From positions 186,001-250,000 of the forward strand of contig NZ_JAMLIE010000002.1 in assembly GCF_023954335.1 (NCBI RefSeq): a stretch of DNA of 64,000 nucleotides, read 5' to 3'. This document shows positions 15,480 through 25,671 of this stretch, piece by piece; within the stretch, counting starts at the first letter, position 1, and every line of letters starts with the position of its first letter. The notes beneath the pieces were generated by a model, which was not told where the DNA came from, did not search any database, and was given only the letters and a program-made list of their open reading frames with translations. A program made the translations under genes and the position numbers. The stretch comes from Aquamicrobium sp. Lineage in GTDB: Bacteria > Pseudomonadota > Alphaproteobacteria > Rhizobiales > Rhizobiaceae.

Positions 15480-17684
15480 ATGCGTATCACCGACATTTCC
15501 ATCAATCGGCGCCTGTGGACCGCCGTGCTGCTGCCGCTTGCCGCGATGGGATACCTCGCCGCCACCCAGATCGGCGGCATGTGGACCTCGTACCGGCACA
15601 TGCAGCAGATCGTCGTGGTCAGCGAGAGCGTCGGGCTGGTCGGCGACGCGGTCCACCTGCTTCAGGTGGAGCGGGGGCTGAGCGCGGGATATCTCGGCGC
15701 GTCCGGCGCGGCCGCGCGGGCGGACCTCGAGCGGGCGCGCGCCAACGCGGACGCTGCGCTGGAAAAGGTCGGCGGCGTTTCGCGGTCGGAAGCGGTTCTC
15801 GGCGACGACGCGCTTGCGCGGCAGGTCCGCAGCCTCGAGGCGAAGCTCGCGCTGCTTGCCGAGGCGCGCAGCGCCATCGACAGGCGAGCCTTCACCACGG
15901 CGCAGTCCTTCACCGCCTACACCGACACGATCGGCAGCATGGTCGGGCTCGCGCGCGACCTGTCGATGAAGGGCGTGGAATCGAAGATCGCCTCGCGGAT
16001 CGTCGCCTACAACCAGCTGATGCAGGCCAAGGAGATCGCCGGGCAGGAGCGGGCGACCGGCGCCGGCTTCATCGGCTCGGAGCGGGTCGACCCCGCCCGC
16101 CTCGTCGACTTCGCCCAGATGGGCGGCGCGCAGGCGGCGCTGCTCGACAATTTCGTTTCGCTGCATGAGCCGGAGAACCGCCCCGCCATGGAGGCCGGCC
16201 TCGCCGTGCCCGTGCTGGAGGAGATCGAGGCGACGCGCAACGAGATCATCGTCGGCGGCGCCGGCGCGACGCTGCCCGGGCTCGACGGCGGCCGGTGGTT
16301 CGCGGCGACGAGCGAGCGCATCGACGCCATGAAGGAGATCGAGAACCGGACCCTCGAACAGATCGCGACGCTTGCGGCGGCCGATGCGGCCGACGCGCTC
16401 TCCGATCTCAAGGTCATCGCCGCGCTGTGCATCGTCGGCGGCCTGATGATGATCGCGCTTTCCAGCCTCATGACGATGACCATCGTCAGGCCGCTGGACC
16501 GGCTGGTCGAGGCGATGCGCGCGCTCGCGGCCGGGGCGCTCGAAGAACGGGAGATCGGCGGCGGCCGCAAGGACGAGATCGGCGACATGGCGCGCGCCGT
16601 CGAGGTGTTCCGCCTCGCCGCGATCCGCAACGCCGAGCTGGAGGAGGAAGCCGAGGCGGCGCGCCGGCAGGCCGAGGCGGAGCGGCTGGAAACCCAGCGC
16701 CGGGCGGCGGCCGAGGCGGAAGCGCGGCTGAGCGAAGCGACGGGGACGCTGGCGGCAAGCCTGCGCCGGCTCGCGGCCGGCGACCTGCTGTGCGAGATCG
16801 GCGAGACGTTCGCGCCGCAGTTCGAGGCGCTGCGGCACGATTTCAACGCTTCGGTCGGCCAGCTGCGCGACACTCTGCTCGGCGTCGAGCAGGCGGTCGG
16901 CACCGTCAATGGCGGCGCGGGCGAGATCTCCTCGGCGTCGGACGAATTGTCGCGGCGCACCGAGCAGCAGGCCGCGTCGCTGGAGCAGACGGCCGCGGCG
17001 CTGGAACAGATCACCGCCAATGTGACGGCGACGTCGCAGCGCTCGGCCGAGGCGCGCGAGGTGACGCGCGCGGCGCACGGCAAGGCCGAGCATTCCGGCG
17101 ACGTCGTGCGCGACGCGGTGGCGGCCATGGAGCGGATCGAGGGCGCGTCGCGCCAGATCACCCGGATCATCGGCGTCATCGACGAGATCGCCTTCCAGAC
17201 CAATCTGCTCGCGCTCAATGCCGGGGTCGAGGCGGCGCGCGCCGGCGAGGCGGGCAGGGGCTTCGCCGTGGTGGCGCAGGAGGTGCGCGAGCTCGCGCTG
17301 CGCTCGGCGACGGCCGCGCGCGAGATCAAGTCGCTGATCGAGAACGCCGAGGTCGCCGTGACCGAGGGCGTGCGGCTGGTTTCCGACACCGGGCGTGGCC
17401 TTGCGCAGATCGTCGATCTGGTGATGGAGGTGAACGCGCAGATGGAGGAGATCGCCACCGCCGCGCGCGAGCAGTCGACCGGGCTTTACGAGGTCAACAC
17501 CGCCGTCAACCACATGGATCAGGCGACGCAGCAGAACGCGGCGATGGTCGAGCAGCTGAGCGCGGCCGGCGAGGGGCTGGCGCAGGAAAGCGCCTCGCTG
17601 ACGCAGGTTCTGGCGAGATTCAGGCTGAGGTCGGCGGACGATGCGGGGCAGGACTATGCGGAGCCGCAACGCCTGAGCGCGTGA
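15480..17684 (+). CDS. methyl-accepting chemotaxis protein with NIT-type sensor domain
   Basis: 734 residues. A first membrane helix (LWTAVLLPLAAMGYLAATQIGG) is followed by a long helical sensor region to about residue 290 containing VERGLSAGYLG and an ERATGAGF-type motif, typical of nitrate/nitrite-sensing (NIT) domains. A second membrane helix (AALCIVGGLMMIALSSLMTM) and a HAMP domain follow. The conserved signalling hairpin (IAFQTNLLALNAGVEAARAGE) is at about residues 567-587. No C-terminal CheR-docking pentapeptide is seen. It would report a small ligand to CheA/CheW; the ligand is inferred only from the domain type. Confidence 0.88.
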   Translation: MRITDISINRRLWTAVLLPLAAMGYLAATQIGGMWTSYRHMQQIVVVSESVGLVGDAVHLLQVERGLSAGYLGASGAAARADLERARANADAALEKVGGVSRSEAVLGDDALARQVRSLEAKLALLAEARSAIDRRAFTTAQSFTAYTDTIGSMVGLARDLSMKGVESKIASRIVAYNQLMQAKEIAGQERATGAGFIGSERVDPARLVDFAQMGGAQAALLDNFVSLHEPENRPAMEAGLAVPVLEEIEATRNEIIVGGAGATLPGLDGGRWFAATSERIDAMKEIENRTLEQIATLAAADAADALSDLKVIAALCIVGGLMMIALSSLMTMTIVRPLDRLVEAMRALAAGALEEREIGGGRKDEIGDMARAVEVFRLAAIRNAELEEEAEAARRQAEAERLETQRRAAAEAEARLSEATGTLAASLRRLAAGDLLCEIGETFAPQFEALRHDFNASVGQLRDTLLGVEQAVGTVNGGAGEISSASDELSRRTEQQAASLEQTAAALEQITANVTATSQRSAEAREVTRAAHGKAEHSGDVVRDAVAAMERIEGASRQITRIIGVIDEIAFQTNLLALNAGVEAARAGEAGRGFAVVAQEVRELALRSATAAREIKSLIENAEVAVTEGVRLVSDTGRGLAQIVDLVMEVNAQMEEIATAAREQSTGLYEVNTAVNHMDQATQQNAAMVEQLSAAGEGLAQESASLTQVLARFRLRSADDAGQDYAEPQRLSA

Positions 17685-17697
17685 GGCCGGGGCCGGA

Positions 17698-18129
17698 TCA
17701 GCCGGAATGCAGTTGCTGCAGATCGCGGATCATGTCCTGCATGACCGGTTGCAGCGTGTCGGGCATGATCGGCTTGGCGATGATGGCGTCGACGGCGCTT
17801 TCCCTGTCCGGATCGGGGGTGCGGTGGTTGGACAGGAGGATCACCAGCGGCGCGCGGCGGCCCGAGACCGGGCGGCGCAGGCGGTCGAGCGCGTCGATAA
17901 ACGGGTCGCATTCGCCGTTGTCCGCGCCGCCGTCGAGGACGACGAGGATCGGCAGCGGGTCGGAAAGCGCGGTCCCGGCCTGATCCGGCGTCGTCGAGAC
18001 GACCCGGAAGCCTGCGCGCTCGCCGATGCGGGACACGACGACCCGGTTGACGGGAGAGGACCCCACGACCAGCACCAGCCCGAAATCGAGCGCCGAACCG
18101 TCTGCATTGTCGTTCGTTGAATTCTGCAT
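17698..18129 (-). CDS. response-regulator-like (degenerate receiver) protein
   Basis: 143 residues from the ATG at 18129, which has GGAAGA upstream. It resembles a stand-alone receiver: a probable phospho-acceptor D66 (ILVVLDGGAD) and K119 (IIAKPIMPDTL) are present. The acidic pair that binds Mg, expected in the first strand, reads G23-S24 (LVLVVGSSPVNR). Phosphorylation may therefore be weak or absent. It lies convergent to the chemoreceptor gene, 13 bases away, and may act with it, though nothing else links them. Confidence 0.65.
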   Translation of the reverse strand: MQNSTNDNADGSALDFGLVLVVGSSPVNRVVVSRIGERAGFRVVSTTPDQAGTALSDPLPILVVLDGGADNGECDPFIDALDRLRRPVSGRRAPLVILLSNHRTPDPDRESAVDAIIAKPIMPDTLQPVMQDMIRDLQQLHSG

Positions 18130-18264
18130 CGATTCTTCCGATTGGAAAGACCATGGGAACGAGAATTCGAAGGGGCGAGTGCTTGTTCTTGATATGACTG
18201 CTTCTGTCAAGTCTAAAGCGTGTCGCAAACTTCCGGTTCGCTTCCTGCGCTTTCGTTCCTTGCT

Positions 18265-18315
18265 GACGCATGTCTTTGTCCCGAAGCCGTTTCCCGCTTT
18301 CGGAAGACATGCGTC
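18265..18315. repeat. palindromic intergenic element
   Basis: Perfect 12-base arms GACGCATGTCTT (18265-18276) and AAGACATGCGTC (18304-18315) around a GC-rich middle. This resembles the mosaic palindromic repeats common in rhizobial intergenic regions. It lies in the 250-base gap between two minus-strand genes; the rest of the gap shows no gene. Confidence 0.6.
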
Positions 18316-18330
18316 GGGCGGCAAGAACGA

Positions 18331-18358
18331 AAAAGGCGGCGCCGGAGCGCCGCCTTTT
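18331..18358. terminator. bidirectional intrinsic terminator
   Basis: Arms AAAAGGCGGCGC and GCGCCGCCTTTT with a CGGA loop; A-run and T-run make it usable on either strand. On the minus strand it follows the 86-residue gene at 18380-18640. Confidence 0.75.
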
Positions 18359-18379
18359 CTTCGTCGGATGATCGGGCCT

Positions 18380-18640
18380 TCAGGCTTCGTCGCCGCCGCC
18401 CATGCCGGCCGCGTTGGCGACGACGACCGGAATGAGGAGGTCGCCCCAGTTTCCGTCGCCGCCGTGGTGGCGCGCCGAGCGCACCAGTTCCACCGACACG
18501 CCGGCCTCGACCGCTTTCATCACCGACTGGTTCAGCCGGTGCAGGTCGTTCGCCACCATGCGGATGACGGCCTGCTGATCGCTGTTCATGGCCGAGGACT
18601 GCTCCTCCGCACGTTCCTTGACGCGGGTCTTGGGCGACAT
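18380..18640 (-). CDS. conserved small protein of unknown function
   Basis: 86 residues, starting MSPKTRVKERAEEQSSAM with GGAGA 7 bases before the ATG. The helical middle (AVIRMVANDLHRLNQSVMKAVEAGVSVELVRSARHH) is followed by a Gly-rich end. There is no signal peptide or membrane segment. It lies 46 bases after isocitrate lyase on the same strand and is followed by a terminator, so it is probably co-transcribed with aceA. Family not recognised. Confidence 0.7.
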   Translation of the reverse strand: MSPKTRVKERAEEQSSAMNSDQQAVIRMVANDLHRLNQSVMKAVEAGVSVELVRSARHHGGDGNWGDLLIPVVVANAAGMGGGDEA

Positions 18641-18686
18641 GGGTTTTCTCCTTTGCCTTCTGGCCTTGAGCCTTGCTGGCCGGACC

Positions 18687-19976
<1,290 letters not shown>

Positions 19977-20133
19977 AGTGACTCTCCTGCAAACTGGTTC
20001 TGGCCGGCGGATCGCATGGGAGCTGCGATCCCGATGTGACCTCGTTTACATTGCACTGCCGAAAAGAACGAGGAAAATGGCAAATTGGTTCAGAAAATTC
20101 GGGAAAACCTGTGTTGCGTTTGACATCGGCTGC

Positions 20134-20184
20134 TTGTAAAATTGTCGAGATTGTAAAAGCGGGATCGACGTACGTTTTGTAAAA
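20134..20184. promoter_or_regulatory. ScfR-type operator boxes between aceA and its regulator
   Basis: Three exact copies of TTGTAAAA at 20134-20141, 20151-20158 and 20177-20184, with a partial inverted copy (TTTACA) at 20045-20050. They lie between divergent aceA and the Xre-family regulator. RamB/ScfR-type proteins are known to control isocitrate lyase through short AT-rich repeats, so these are probable autoregulatory and aceA operators. Confidence 0.55.
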
Positions 20185-20236
20185 TCCGGTCAATCCCGCG
20201 TTTTTCGCCCTCTTTTCTGCGTGAAAGCCGAAACGC

Positions 20237-21655
20237 ATGGCCGAACAGAAGATCTTCGCCGGGCCGCGCATCCGCCGCATCCGCAACGCCAAGGGGCTGA
20301 CCCAGACGGCGATGGCCGAGGGGCTGGGCATCTCGCCGTCCTATCTGAACCTGATCGAGCGCAACCAGCGGCCGCTGACCGTTCAGCTCATCCTCAAGCT
20401 CGCCTCCGTCTACCATGTCGAGCCCGAGGAACTGCAAGCCGAGGGGACGGGCTCCATCGCGGCGCTGCGCGAGGTGTTCTCCGACCCGCTGCTGGCGGGC
20501 GAATTGCCGGGCGACCAGGAGCTGGTCGAGATATCCGACGCCGCGCCCAACGCGTCGGCCGCGGTCATCAAGCTCTACCGCGCCTATCGCGAGCAGGCGG
20601 AGCGCCTCTCCGATCTGTCCGAGCTGCTGGCGCGCGAGGGGCGGGCGACGACGCTGTCCTCGGCGCGCCTCCCCATCGACGAGGTGCGCGAGACGTTCGA
20701 GCGCCGGGCGAACTGGTTCCCGGCACTGGAGGAGGAGACGGAGGCCTTCGCCCAGCTTCTCCAGCCCGGCGACGACCTCTACGGTGCACTCAAGGGCTGG
20801 CTGAAGCGCGAGCACGGCATCGTCGTCAAGGTGCTGCCGGTCGCGACCATGCCCAACTGGCGCCGCCGCTACGACCGGCACTCGCAGCGCCTGTTCATCT
20901 CCGAGCGGCTGTCGCCCTTCGACCAGCTGCGCGAGGTGGCGATGGAGGCGTGCCTCATCCGCTGCCAGGTGGCGGTGGCGGCCGAGGTCAAGGCGCTGAA
21001 GCTGTCGTCGGACGAGGCGCGGCGTCTCGCCCGCTTCGAGCTCGGCCGCTACGCCGCCCACGCGCTGATGATGCCCTATGGCGCCTTCCTCGCCGCGGCG
21101 CAGCGCGCGCGCTACGACATCGACGTGCTGCGCTCGCGCTTCGGCGTCTCCTTCGAGCAGGCGGCGAACCGGCTGACGATGATGCAGAAGCCGGGCGCGG
21201 CGGGTGTGCCGTTCTTCATGCTGGAGGCCGACAATGCCGGCAACCGCTTCCGCCGCGCCGGCGCGGGAGGGTTCCCGCATGCCCGCTTCGGCGGCGGCTG
21301 CCCCAAGCTCGCGGTGCATGCGGCCTTCGCCCAGCCGGGGCAGATCCTGGTCGAGGCGGTGGAGATGCCGGACGGCGCGGCGTTCCTGACCATGGCGCGC
21401 ACGCTGGAGGGGCCGCAGGGCGCGTTCGCCGAGCGGCCGCGCCGCACGGCGGTGCTGATCGGCTGCGACATCGGCTTCAGGGACGAGGTCGTCTATGCCG
21501 CGGCGCTGCCGGCGAACGAGAAGGCCGTCGCGATCGGCCCGGCCTGCCGGCTGTGCGAGCGCACCGGGTGCCTCGCGCGCATCGAGCCGCCGGTGACGCG
21601 CCCGCTCGGGCTGGACGAGATGGCGACTGGTCTGTCGGCCTTCGATTTCCAGTAG
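20237..21655 (+). CDS. short-chain fatty acyl transcriptional regulator (ScfR/RamB family)
   Basis: 472 residues. An Xre-type helix-turn-helix lies at about residues 8-63 (IRNAKGLTQTAMAEGLGISPSYLNLIE). It is followed by an IrrE-like central region and the C-terminal family domain with Cys-containing GCDIGFRDE and GPACRLCERTGCLARIEPPV (candidate metal-binding cysteines). This family senses propionyl/acetyl-CoA status and controls glyoxylate or methylcitrate genes. It is divergent from aceA, which strongly suggests it regulates that gene. Confidence 0.85.
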   Translation: MAEQKIFAGPRIRRIRNAKGLTQTAMAEGLGISPSYLNLIERNQRPLTVQLILKLASVYHVEPEELQAEGTGSIAALREVFSDPLLAGELPGDQELVEISDAAPNASAAVIKLYRAYREQAERLSDLSELLAREGRATTLSSARLPIDEVRETFERRANWFPALEEETEAFAQLLQPGDDLYGALKGWLKREHGIVVKVLPVATMPNWRRRYDRHSQRLFISERLSPFDQLREVAMEACLIRCQVAVAAEVKALKLSSDEARRLARFELGRYAAHALMMPYGAFLAAAQRARYDIDVLRSRFGVSFEQAANRLTMMQKPGAAGVPFFMLEADNAGNRFRRAGAGGFPHARFGGGCPKLAVHAAFAQPGQILVEAVEMPDGAAFLTMARTLEGPQGAFAERPRRTAVLIGCDIGFRDEVVYAAALPANEKAVAIGPACRLCERTGCLARIEPPVTRPLGLDEMATGLSAFDFQ

Positions 21656-21788
21656 CCGCCCGCGCCACCGCGAGGTGCCCTAACGGGATTGCGGCGCTGG
21701 ATCACGCAAAGCGGGGCGATTGCTTCTAGCAGCGGAAACAGGCATCACATTCCCAAAGCGCCTCCACCAGTGCCGGAGCCTGACGTCG

Positions 21789-22730
21789 ATGAGCGGTCCT
21801 TCCACCACCGGCATATCTTCTCCTGCGCGCGAGGAGCAGACCGGCTACCTGCTCGTTTTCCTCTCGGCCCTCTGCTGGAGCCTCGGCGGCGTCAGCGCCC
21901 GCTTCATCGAGGCGCCCGATCCGTGGACGGTGGTGTTCTGGCGCTCGGTCTGGGCGGCCCTGTTCCTGCTCGGCTTCATGCTGTGGCGCGACGGCGCGCG
22001 CGGCACGCTCCAGCTCTTTCGCGGCATGGGACTGCCCGGCCTCGCCGTCGCCTGCTGCCTGGCGGTCTCCACCTCGTTCTTCGTGCTGGCGCTGGCGCAT
22101 ACGACCGTCGCTAACATCCTGCTGTTCCAGGCCGGCGGGCCGCTGATCGCGGCGCTGCTGTCTTTCGTCGTGCTCGGGATCAAGGTCTCCGCGGCGACAT
22201 GGGCGGCCATCGCCGCTGTCATCCTCGGCGTCGGCGTCATGGTCTCGGGCTCGGTTGCCGGCGGCGGCTCGCTGGTCGGCGACGCGCTGGCGCTGGCGAT
22301 CGTCTTCGCCTTCTCGATCGCCACGGTGCTGATGCGCCGTTTCTCCCACGTGCGGATGACGCCGGCGACCTGTCTCGGCGTCGTCATCGCCGGGGTGCTG
22401 GCGTCGACCCAGGCGGGCACGTTCGCCGTCTCGGCCGCCGACATGGGGTTCCTGTTCGCGTTCGGCGCGATCAATCTGGGGCTGGGGCTCGCGCTGTTCG
22501 CCACCGGCGCGCGCCTGATCGCGCCGGCCTATACGGCGCTGCTCGCTACCTTCGAGACTCTGCTCGGGCCGGTCTGGGTCTGGCTCGTCCATGGCGAGGT
22601 GCCGGCGACGCGCACCTTCATCGGCGGGGCGATCGTCTTCGCGGCGCTTCTGGCGCATATCGGGCTCGAGCTGCGCCGGATGTCACGGCCGCAGCGGCCC
22701 GGCCTCACGGGCATGCCGACGCCCCATTGA
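21789..22730 (+). CDS. DMT superfamily transporter (EamA domain)
   Basis: 313 residues from the ATG at 21789 (GGAGC upstream); the longer frame from 21720 lacks a ribosome site. It carries ten predicted membrane segments in two EamA halves, for example YLLVFLSALCWSLGGVSARF at the start and AAVILGVGVMVSG at mid-protein. Substrates of this family are metabolites or drugs and cannot be read from sequence. It is monocistronic between scfR and the glutamine-synthetase-like gene. Confidence 0.85.
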   Translation: MSGPSTTGISSPAREEQTGYLLVFLSALCWSLGGVSARFIEAPDPWTVVFWRSVWAALFLLGFMLWRDGARGTLQLFRGMGLPGLAVACCLAVSTSFFVLALAHTTVANILLFQAGGPLIAALLSFVVLGIKVSAATWAAIAAVILGVGVMVSGSVAGGGSLVGDALALAIVFAFSIATVLMRRFSHVRMTPATCLGVVIAGVLASTQAGTFAVSAADMGFLFAFGAINLGLGLALFATGARLIAPAYTALLATFETLLGPVWVWLVHGEVPATRTFIGGAIVFAALLAHIGLELRRMSRPQRPGLTGMPTPH

Positions 22731-22786
22731 CAGACTTGGGGCGCGCGGGCAGGCTGACCTGATCGAAACAACGAAACAGGTTTATC

Positions 22787-24253
22787 TTGCCATTTCACCC
22801 ATCGGACCTAGCAGAGTCCGACGTTAAGACTATTCCAGAAACAAAACGCAAATCCGGACCGGATGCGCAAAAGTCGTCCGCCGACGCCGAAGAGTCCGCA
22901 AGGTTCGTCTCTGCCGATCACGAGCGCGAATATCGCGCCTTCGTCGAACAACATCCCGATCTCGAGGCCGTCGAATTCCTGATCGTCGACCCAAACGGCG
23001 TCATGCGCGGCAAGTGGGCGCCGGCCGACGCGCTGAAGAAGGCCTTCCAGGAAGGTGTCAACTTCCCGATGTCGCTGCACGGCCTCGACGTGTGGGGCCG
23101 CGAGGTCTCTGAAACCGGGCTGCATATCGAAACGGGCGACCAGGACGGGTTCTGCCGGGCGACGCGCGGCACGCTCGCCATCGTGCCGTGGGCCAAGCGC
23201 AAGACCGCGCAGGTGCTGCTCCAGACCTTCACGCCCGAGGGCGAGCCGTTCATGGCCGACCCGCGGCAGGTGCTGAAGAAGAAGGTCGCCGAGGTCAACG
23301 AGAAGGGCTTCTTCCCGGTCGTCGCCTTCGAGCTCGAATTCTACCTGCTCGACCCCGAGACCGACTGGGACGACGGCATGCCGGCGCCGGTCGGCGCCAT
23401 GGCCGGGCCGGACCGGCTGCGCATGTACGGGCTCGACGACCTTGCCGAGCATGCCGACCTCTTCGACATGATCCGCGACGCGGCCGCGGCGCAGAGTCTG
23501 CCGATCGACACCATCATCAAGGAAGCCGCGCCCGGCCAGTTCGAGGTCAACCTCAAGCATCGCGCCGACCCGCTCAAGGCGGCCGACGACGTCATCCTGC
23601 TCCGGCGCATCGTCATGGGCTGCGCCCGTGCCCACGGGCTGACCGCAACCTTCATGGCCAAGCCCTTCCTCGAATATGCCGGCAACGGCATGCACGTCCA
23701 CGCCTCGGTGCTGGATGCGAACGGCGACAACATCTTCGCCGGGGCGGAAGGGCGGCCGCGGCTCGAATCCGCCGTCGCCGGCCTGCTGAAGACCATGCCG
23801 GAATCGCTGCTGCTGTTCATCAACACCTGGAACGGCTTCCGCCGTATCACCCCCGGCTCCTACGCGCCGACGCGCGCTGTCTGGGCCGAGAACAACCGCT
23901 CGGTCGCCCTGCGCATCCCGGTCTCCAACGAGGAGAACCGCCGCGTCGAGCATCGCATCGCCGGGGCCGACGCCAACCCCTATCTGGTGATGGCGGCGCT
24001 GATCCAGGGCATGGTCGAGGGCATCGAGAAAAAGGCGGTGCCGCCGCCGCAGGTGCAGGGCAACGCCTATGAGGACGAGGGGCTGTTCCTGCCGGACGAC
24101 ATGGACGACGCGCTCCAGCTCATGGAAAGGAGCCGTTTCATCGACCGGGCGCTGGGGCCGCTGCTGGCCAAGGTCTACAAGGACCTGAAGCGGGCGGAAA
24201 TCCTCGCTTTCTGGGGTGAGATCACGCCGCTCGAACGCACCACCTATCTGTGA
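22787..24253 (+). CDS. glutamine synthetase family protein, probable gamma-glutamylpolyamine synthetase (PuuA-like)
   Basis: 488 residues. After a polar N-terminal stretch of about 45 residues come the beta-grasp domain (VEFLIVDPNGVMRGKWAP) and the catalytic domain: FELEFYLLDP (metal ligands), GNGMHVHASVLD and NNRSVALRIPVSNEENRRVEHRIAGADANPY. It ligates glutamate to an amine using ATP. It is immediately upstream of a polyamine ABC importer, so a putrescine-type acceptor is likely, although related ethanolamine-using enzymes cannot be excluded. Confidence 0.85.
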   Translation: MPFHPSDLAESDVKTIPETKRKSGPDAQKSSADAEESARFVSADHEREYRAFVEQHPDLEAVEFLIVDPNGVMRGKWAPADALKKAFQEGVNFPMSLHGLDVWGREVSETGLHIETGDQDGFCRATRGTLAIVPWAKRKTAQVLLQTFTPEGEPFMADPRQVLKKKVAEVNEKGFFPVVAFELEFYLLDPETDWDDGMPAPVGAMAGPDRLRMYGLDDLAEHADLFDMIRDAAAAQSLPIDTIIKEAAPGQFEVNLKHRADPLKAADDVILLRRIVMGCARAHGLTATFMAKPFLEYAGNGMHVHASVLDANGDNIFAGAEGRPRLESAVAGLLKTMPESLLLFINTWNGFRRITPGSYAPTRAVWAENNRSVALRIPVSNEENRRVEHRIAGADANPYLVMAALIQGMVEGIEKKAVPPPQVQGNAYEDEGLFLPDDMDDALQLMERSRFIDRALGPLLAKVYKDLKRAEILAFWGEITPLERTTYL

Positions 24254-24385
24254 AGCGCCTTCGCTTTTTCCCGCTTGTGGGGATGCGAAAACGCCAATAG
24301 GCTTCCACCGATCGACCGCGTTCCGGCATGCCTTTCCGGGGCCGGGCCAGAGCCGGGAACCAAGAGTTCGACAGAGGAGAATACC

Positions 24386-25486
24386 ATGATCCGCAAGGCA
24401 TTCCTGCTTTCCGCCGCATCCGCCGCAGCCATCGTGCTGGCCGGCGCGGCCAGCGCGCAGGACCGTGTCGTCAACGTCTACAACTGGTCGGACTATATCG
24501 ACGACTCGATCATCCAGGAATTCACCGCCAAGACCGGCATCCGCGTCGTCTACGACGTCTACGATTCCAACGAGATCCTCGAGACCAAGCTCCTGGCCGG
24601 CGCGTCGGGCTACGACGTCGTCGTGCCGACGGCGAGCCCGTTCATGGTGCGCCAGATCGAGGCGGGCGTCTATCAGAAGCTCGACAAGTCCAAGCTGCCG
24701 AACCTGAAGAACATGTGGGACATGGTCGCGGAGCGCACCGCGCTCTACGACCCGGGCAACGAATACTCCATCAACTACATGTGGGGCACCGTCGGCATCG
24801 GCTACAACGTCCAGAAGGTGCAGGAGGCGCTCGGCGTCGACGAGATCGATTCCTGGGCGACCGTGTTCGACCCCGAGCAGATCGCCAAGCTGTCGAGCTG
24901 CGGCGTCTACTTCCTCGATTCGCCGACCGACGTCGTGCCGACCGTGCTGAAATATCTCGGGCTCGATCCCAACGGCAAGGAGCCGGAGAACCTCGCCAAG
25001 GCCGAGGAGGTGCTGCTCGCCGTGCGCCCCCACGTGCGCAAGTTCCACTCCTCGGAGTTCATCAACGCGCTCGCCAATGGCGACATCTGCGCGGCCATCG
25101 GCTGGTCGGGCGACGTGTTCCAGGCGGCCGACCGCGCGGCCGAGGCCGACCAGGGCGTCGAGGTGGCCTATGTCGTGCCGAAGGAAGGCGCGCAGATGTG
25201 GTTCGACCAGCTCGCCATCCCCGCCGACGCCAAGAACGTCGATGAGGCGCACGAATTCCTGAACTACCTGATGGAGCCGGAAGTCATCGCCAAGGCGACG
25301 AACTATGTCTACTACGCCAACGGCAACAAGGCGTCGCAGGAATTCGTCGACGACGAGATCGTCGAGGACCCGGCGATCTACCCGGACGAGGAGACGCTGA
25401 AGAACCTGTTCACCGTCCAGCCTTACGACCAGCGCACCCAGCGCCTCTTGACGCGGAGCTGGACGAAGATCGTCACCGGCCAGTAA
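24386..25486 (+). CDS. polyamine ABC transporter substrate-binding protein (PotF-like)
   Basis: 366 residues with a signal peptide (KAFLLSAASAAAIVLAGAASAQ), so periplasmic. VVNVYNWSDYIDDSIIQEF is the PotD/PotF opening signature, and ASGYDVVVPTASPF and INYMWGTVGIGYNV also match. The ATG at 24386 has AGAGGAGA upstream. It is the first gene of a potFGHI-type operon and probably captures putrescine or a related polyamine for the PuuA-like enzyme upstream. Confidence 0.9.
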   Translation: MIRKAFLLSAASAAAIVLAGAASAQDRVVNVYNWSDYIDDSIIQEFTAKTGIRVVYDVYDSNEILETKLLAGASGYDVVVPTASPFMVRQIEAGVYQKLDKSKLPNLKNMWDMVAERTALYDPGNEYSINYMWGTVGIGYNVQKVQEALGVDEIDSWATVFDPEQIAKLSSCGVYFLDSPTDVVPTVLKYLGLDPNGKEPENLAKAEEVLLAVRPHVRKFHSSEFINALANGDICAAIGWSGDVFQAADRAAEADQGVEVAYVVPKEGAQMWFDQLAIPADAKNVDEAHEFLNYLMEPEVIAKATNYVYYANGNKASQEFVDDEIVEDPAIYPDEETLKNLFTVQPYDQRTQRLLTRSWTKIVTGQ

Positions 25487-25500
25487 GGCCCCAAGGTTCC

Positions 25501-25534
25501 GGCGCCGGCGGGTTTCTCGCCGGCGCCTTTCTTT
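25501..25534 (+). terminator. hairpin between potF and potG (partial terminator)
   Basis: Perfect 10-base arms GGCGCCGGCG (25501-25510) and CGCCGGCGCC (25518-25527) followed by TTTCTTT. It lies 14 bases after potF inside the operon; such a hairpin typically keeps the binding-protein mRNA more abundant than the downstream permease and ATPase genes. Confidence 0.7.
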
Positions 25535-25671
25535 CCAGTCACCAGGCGTCGAGGCGGTTTCGCGGGCGTAAAGAGGCAGGCCAGCGCGCAACCGGCTTCA
25601 GGGATAAAAGCGACAGGCCTTCATGCCGTCCATGAGAAGACGGCGGCGGCTTCGAAACCGGGGAACCTCGC

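Noticed and set aside
24253..24271. AAGCG-CCTT-CGCTTTTT after the glutamine-synthetase-like gene
   Set aside because: Five-base stem; too weak to list as a terminator with confidence.
22808..25591. A 927-codon open frame on the minus strand
   Set aside because: It spans the glutamine-synthetase-like gene, the potF gene and their intergenic region in antisense; no family signature, and both plus-strand genes are fully convincing.
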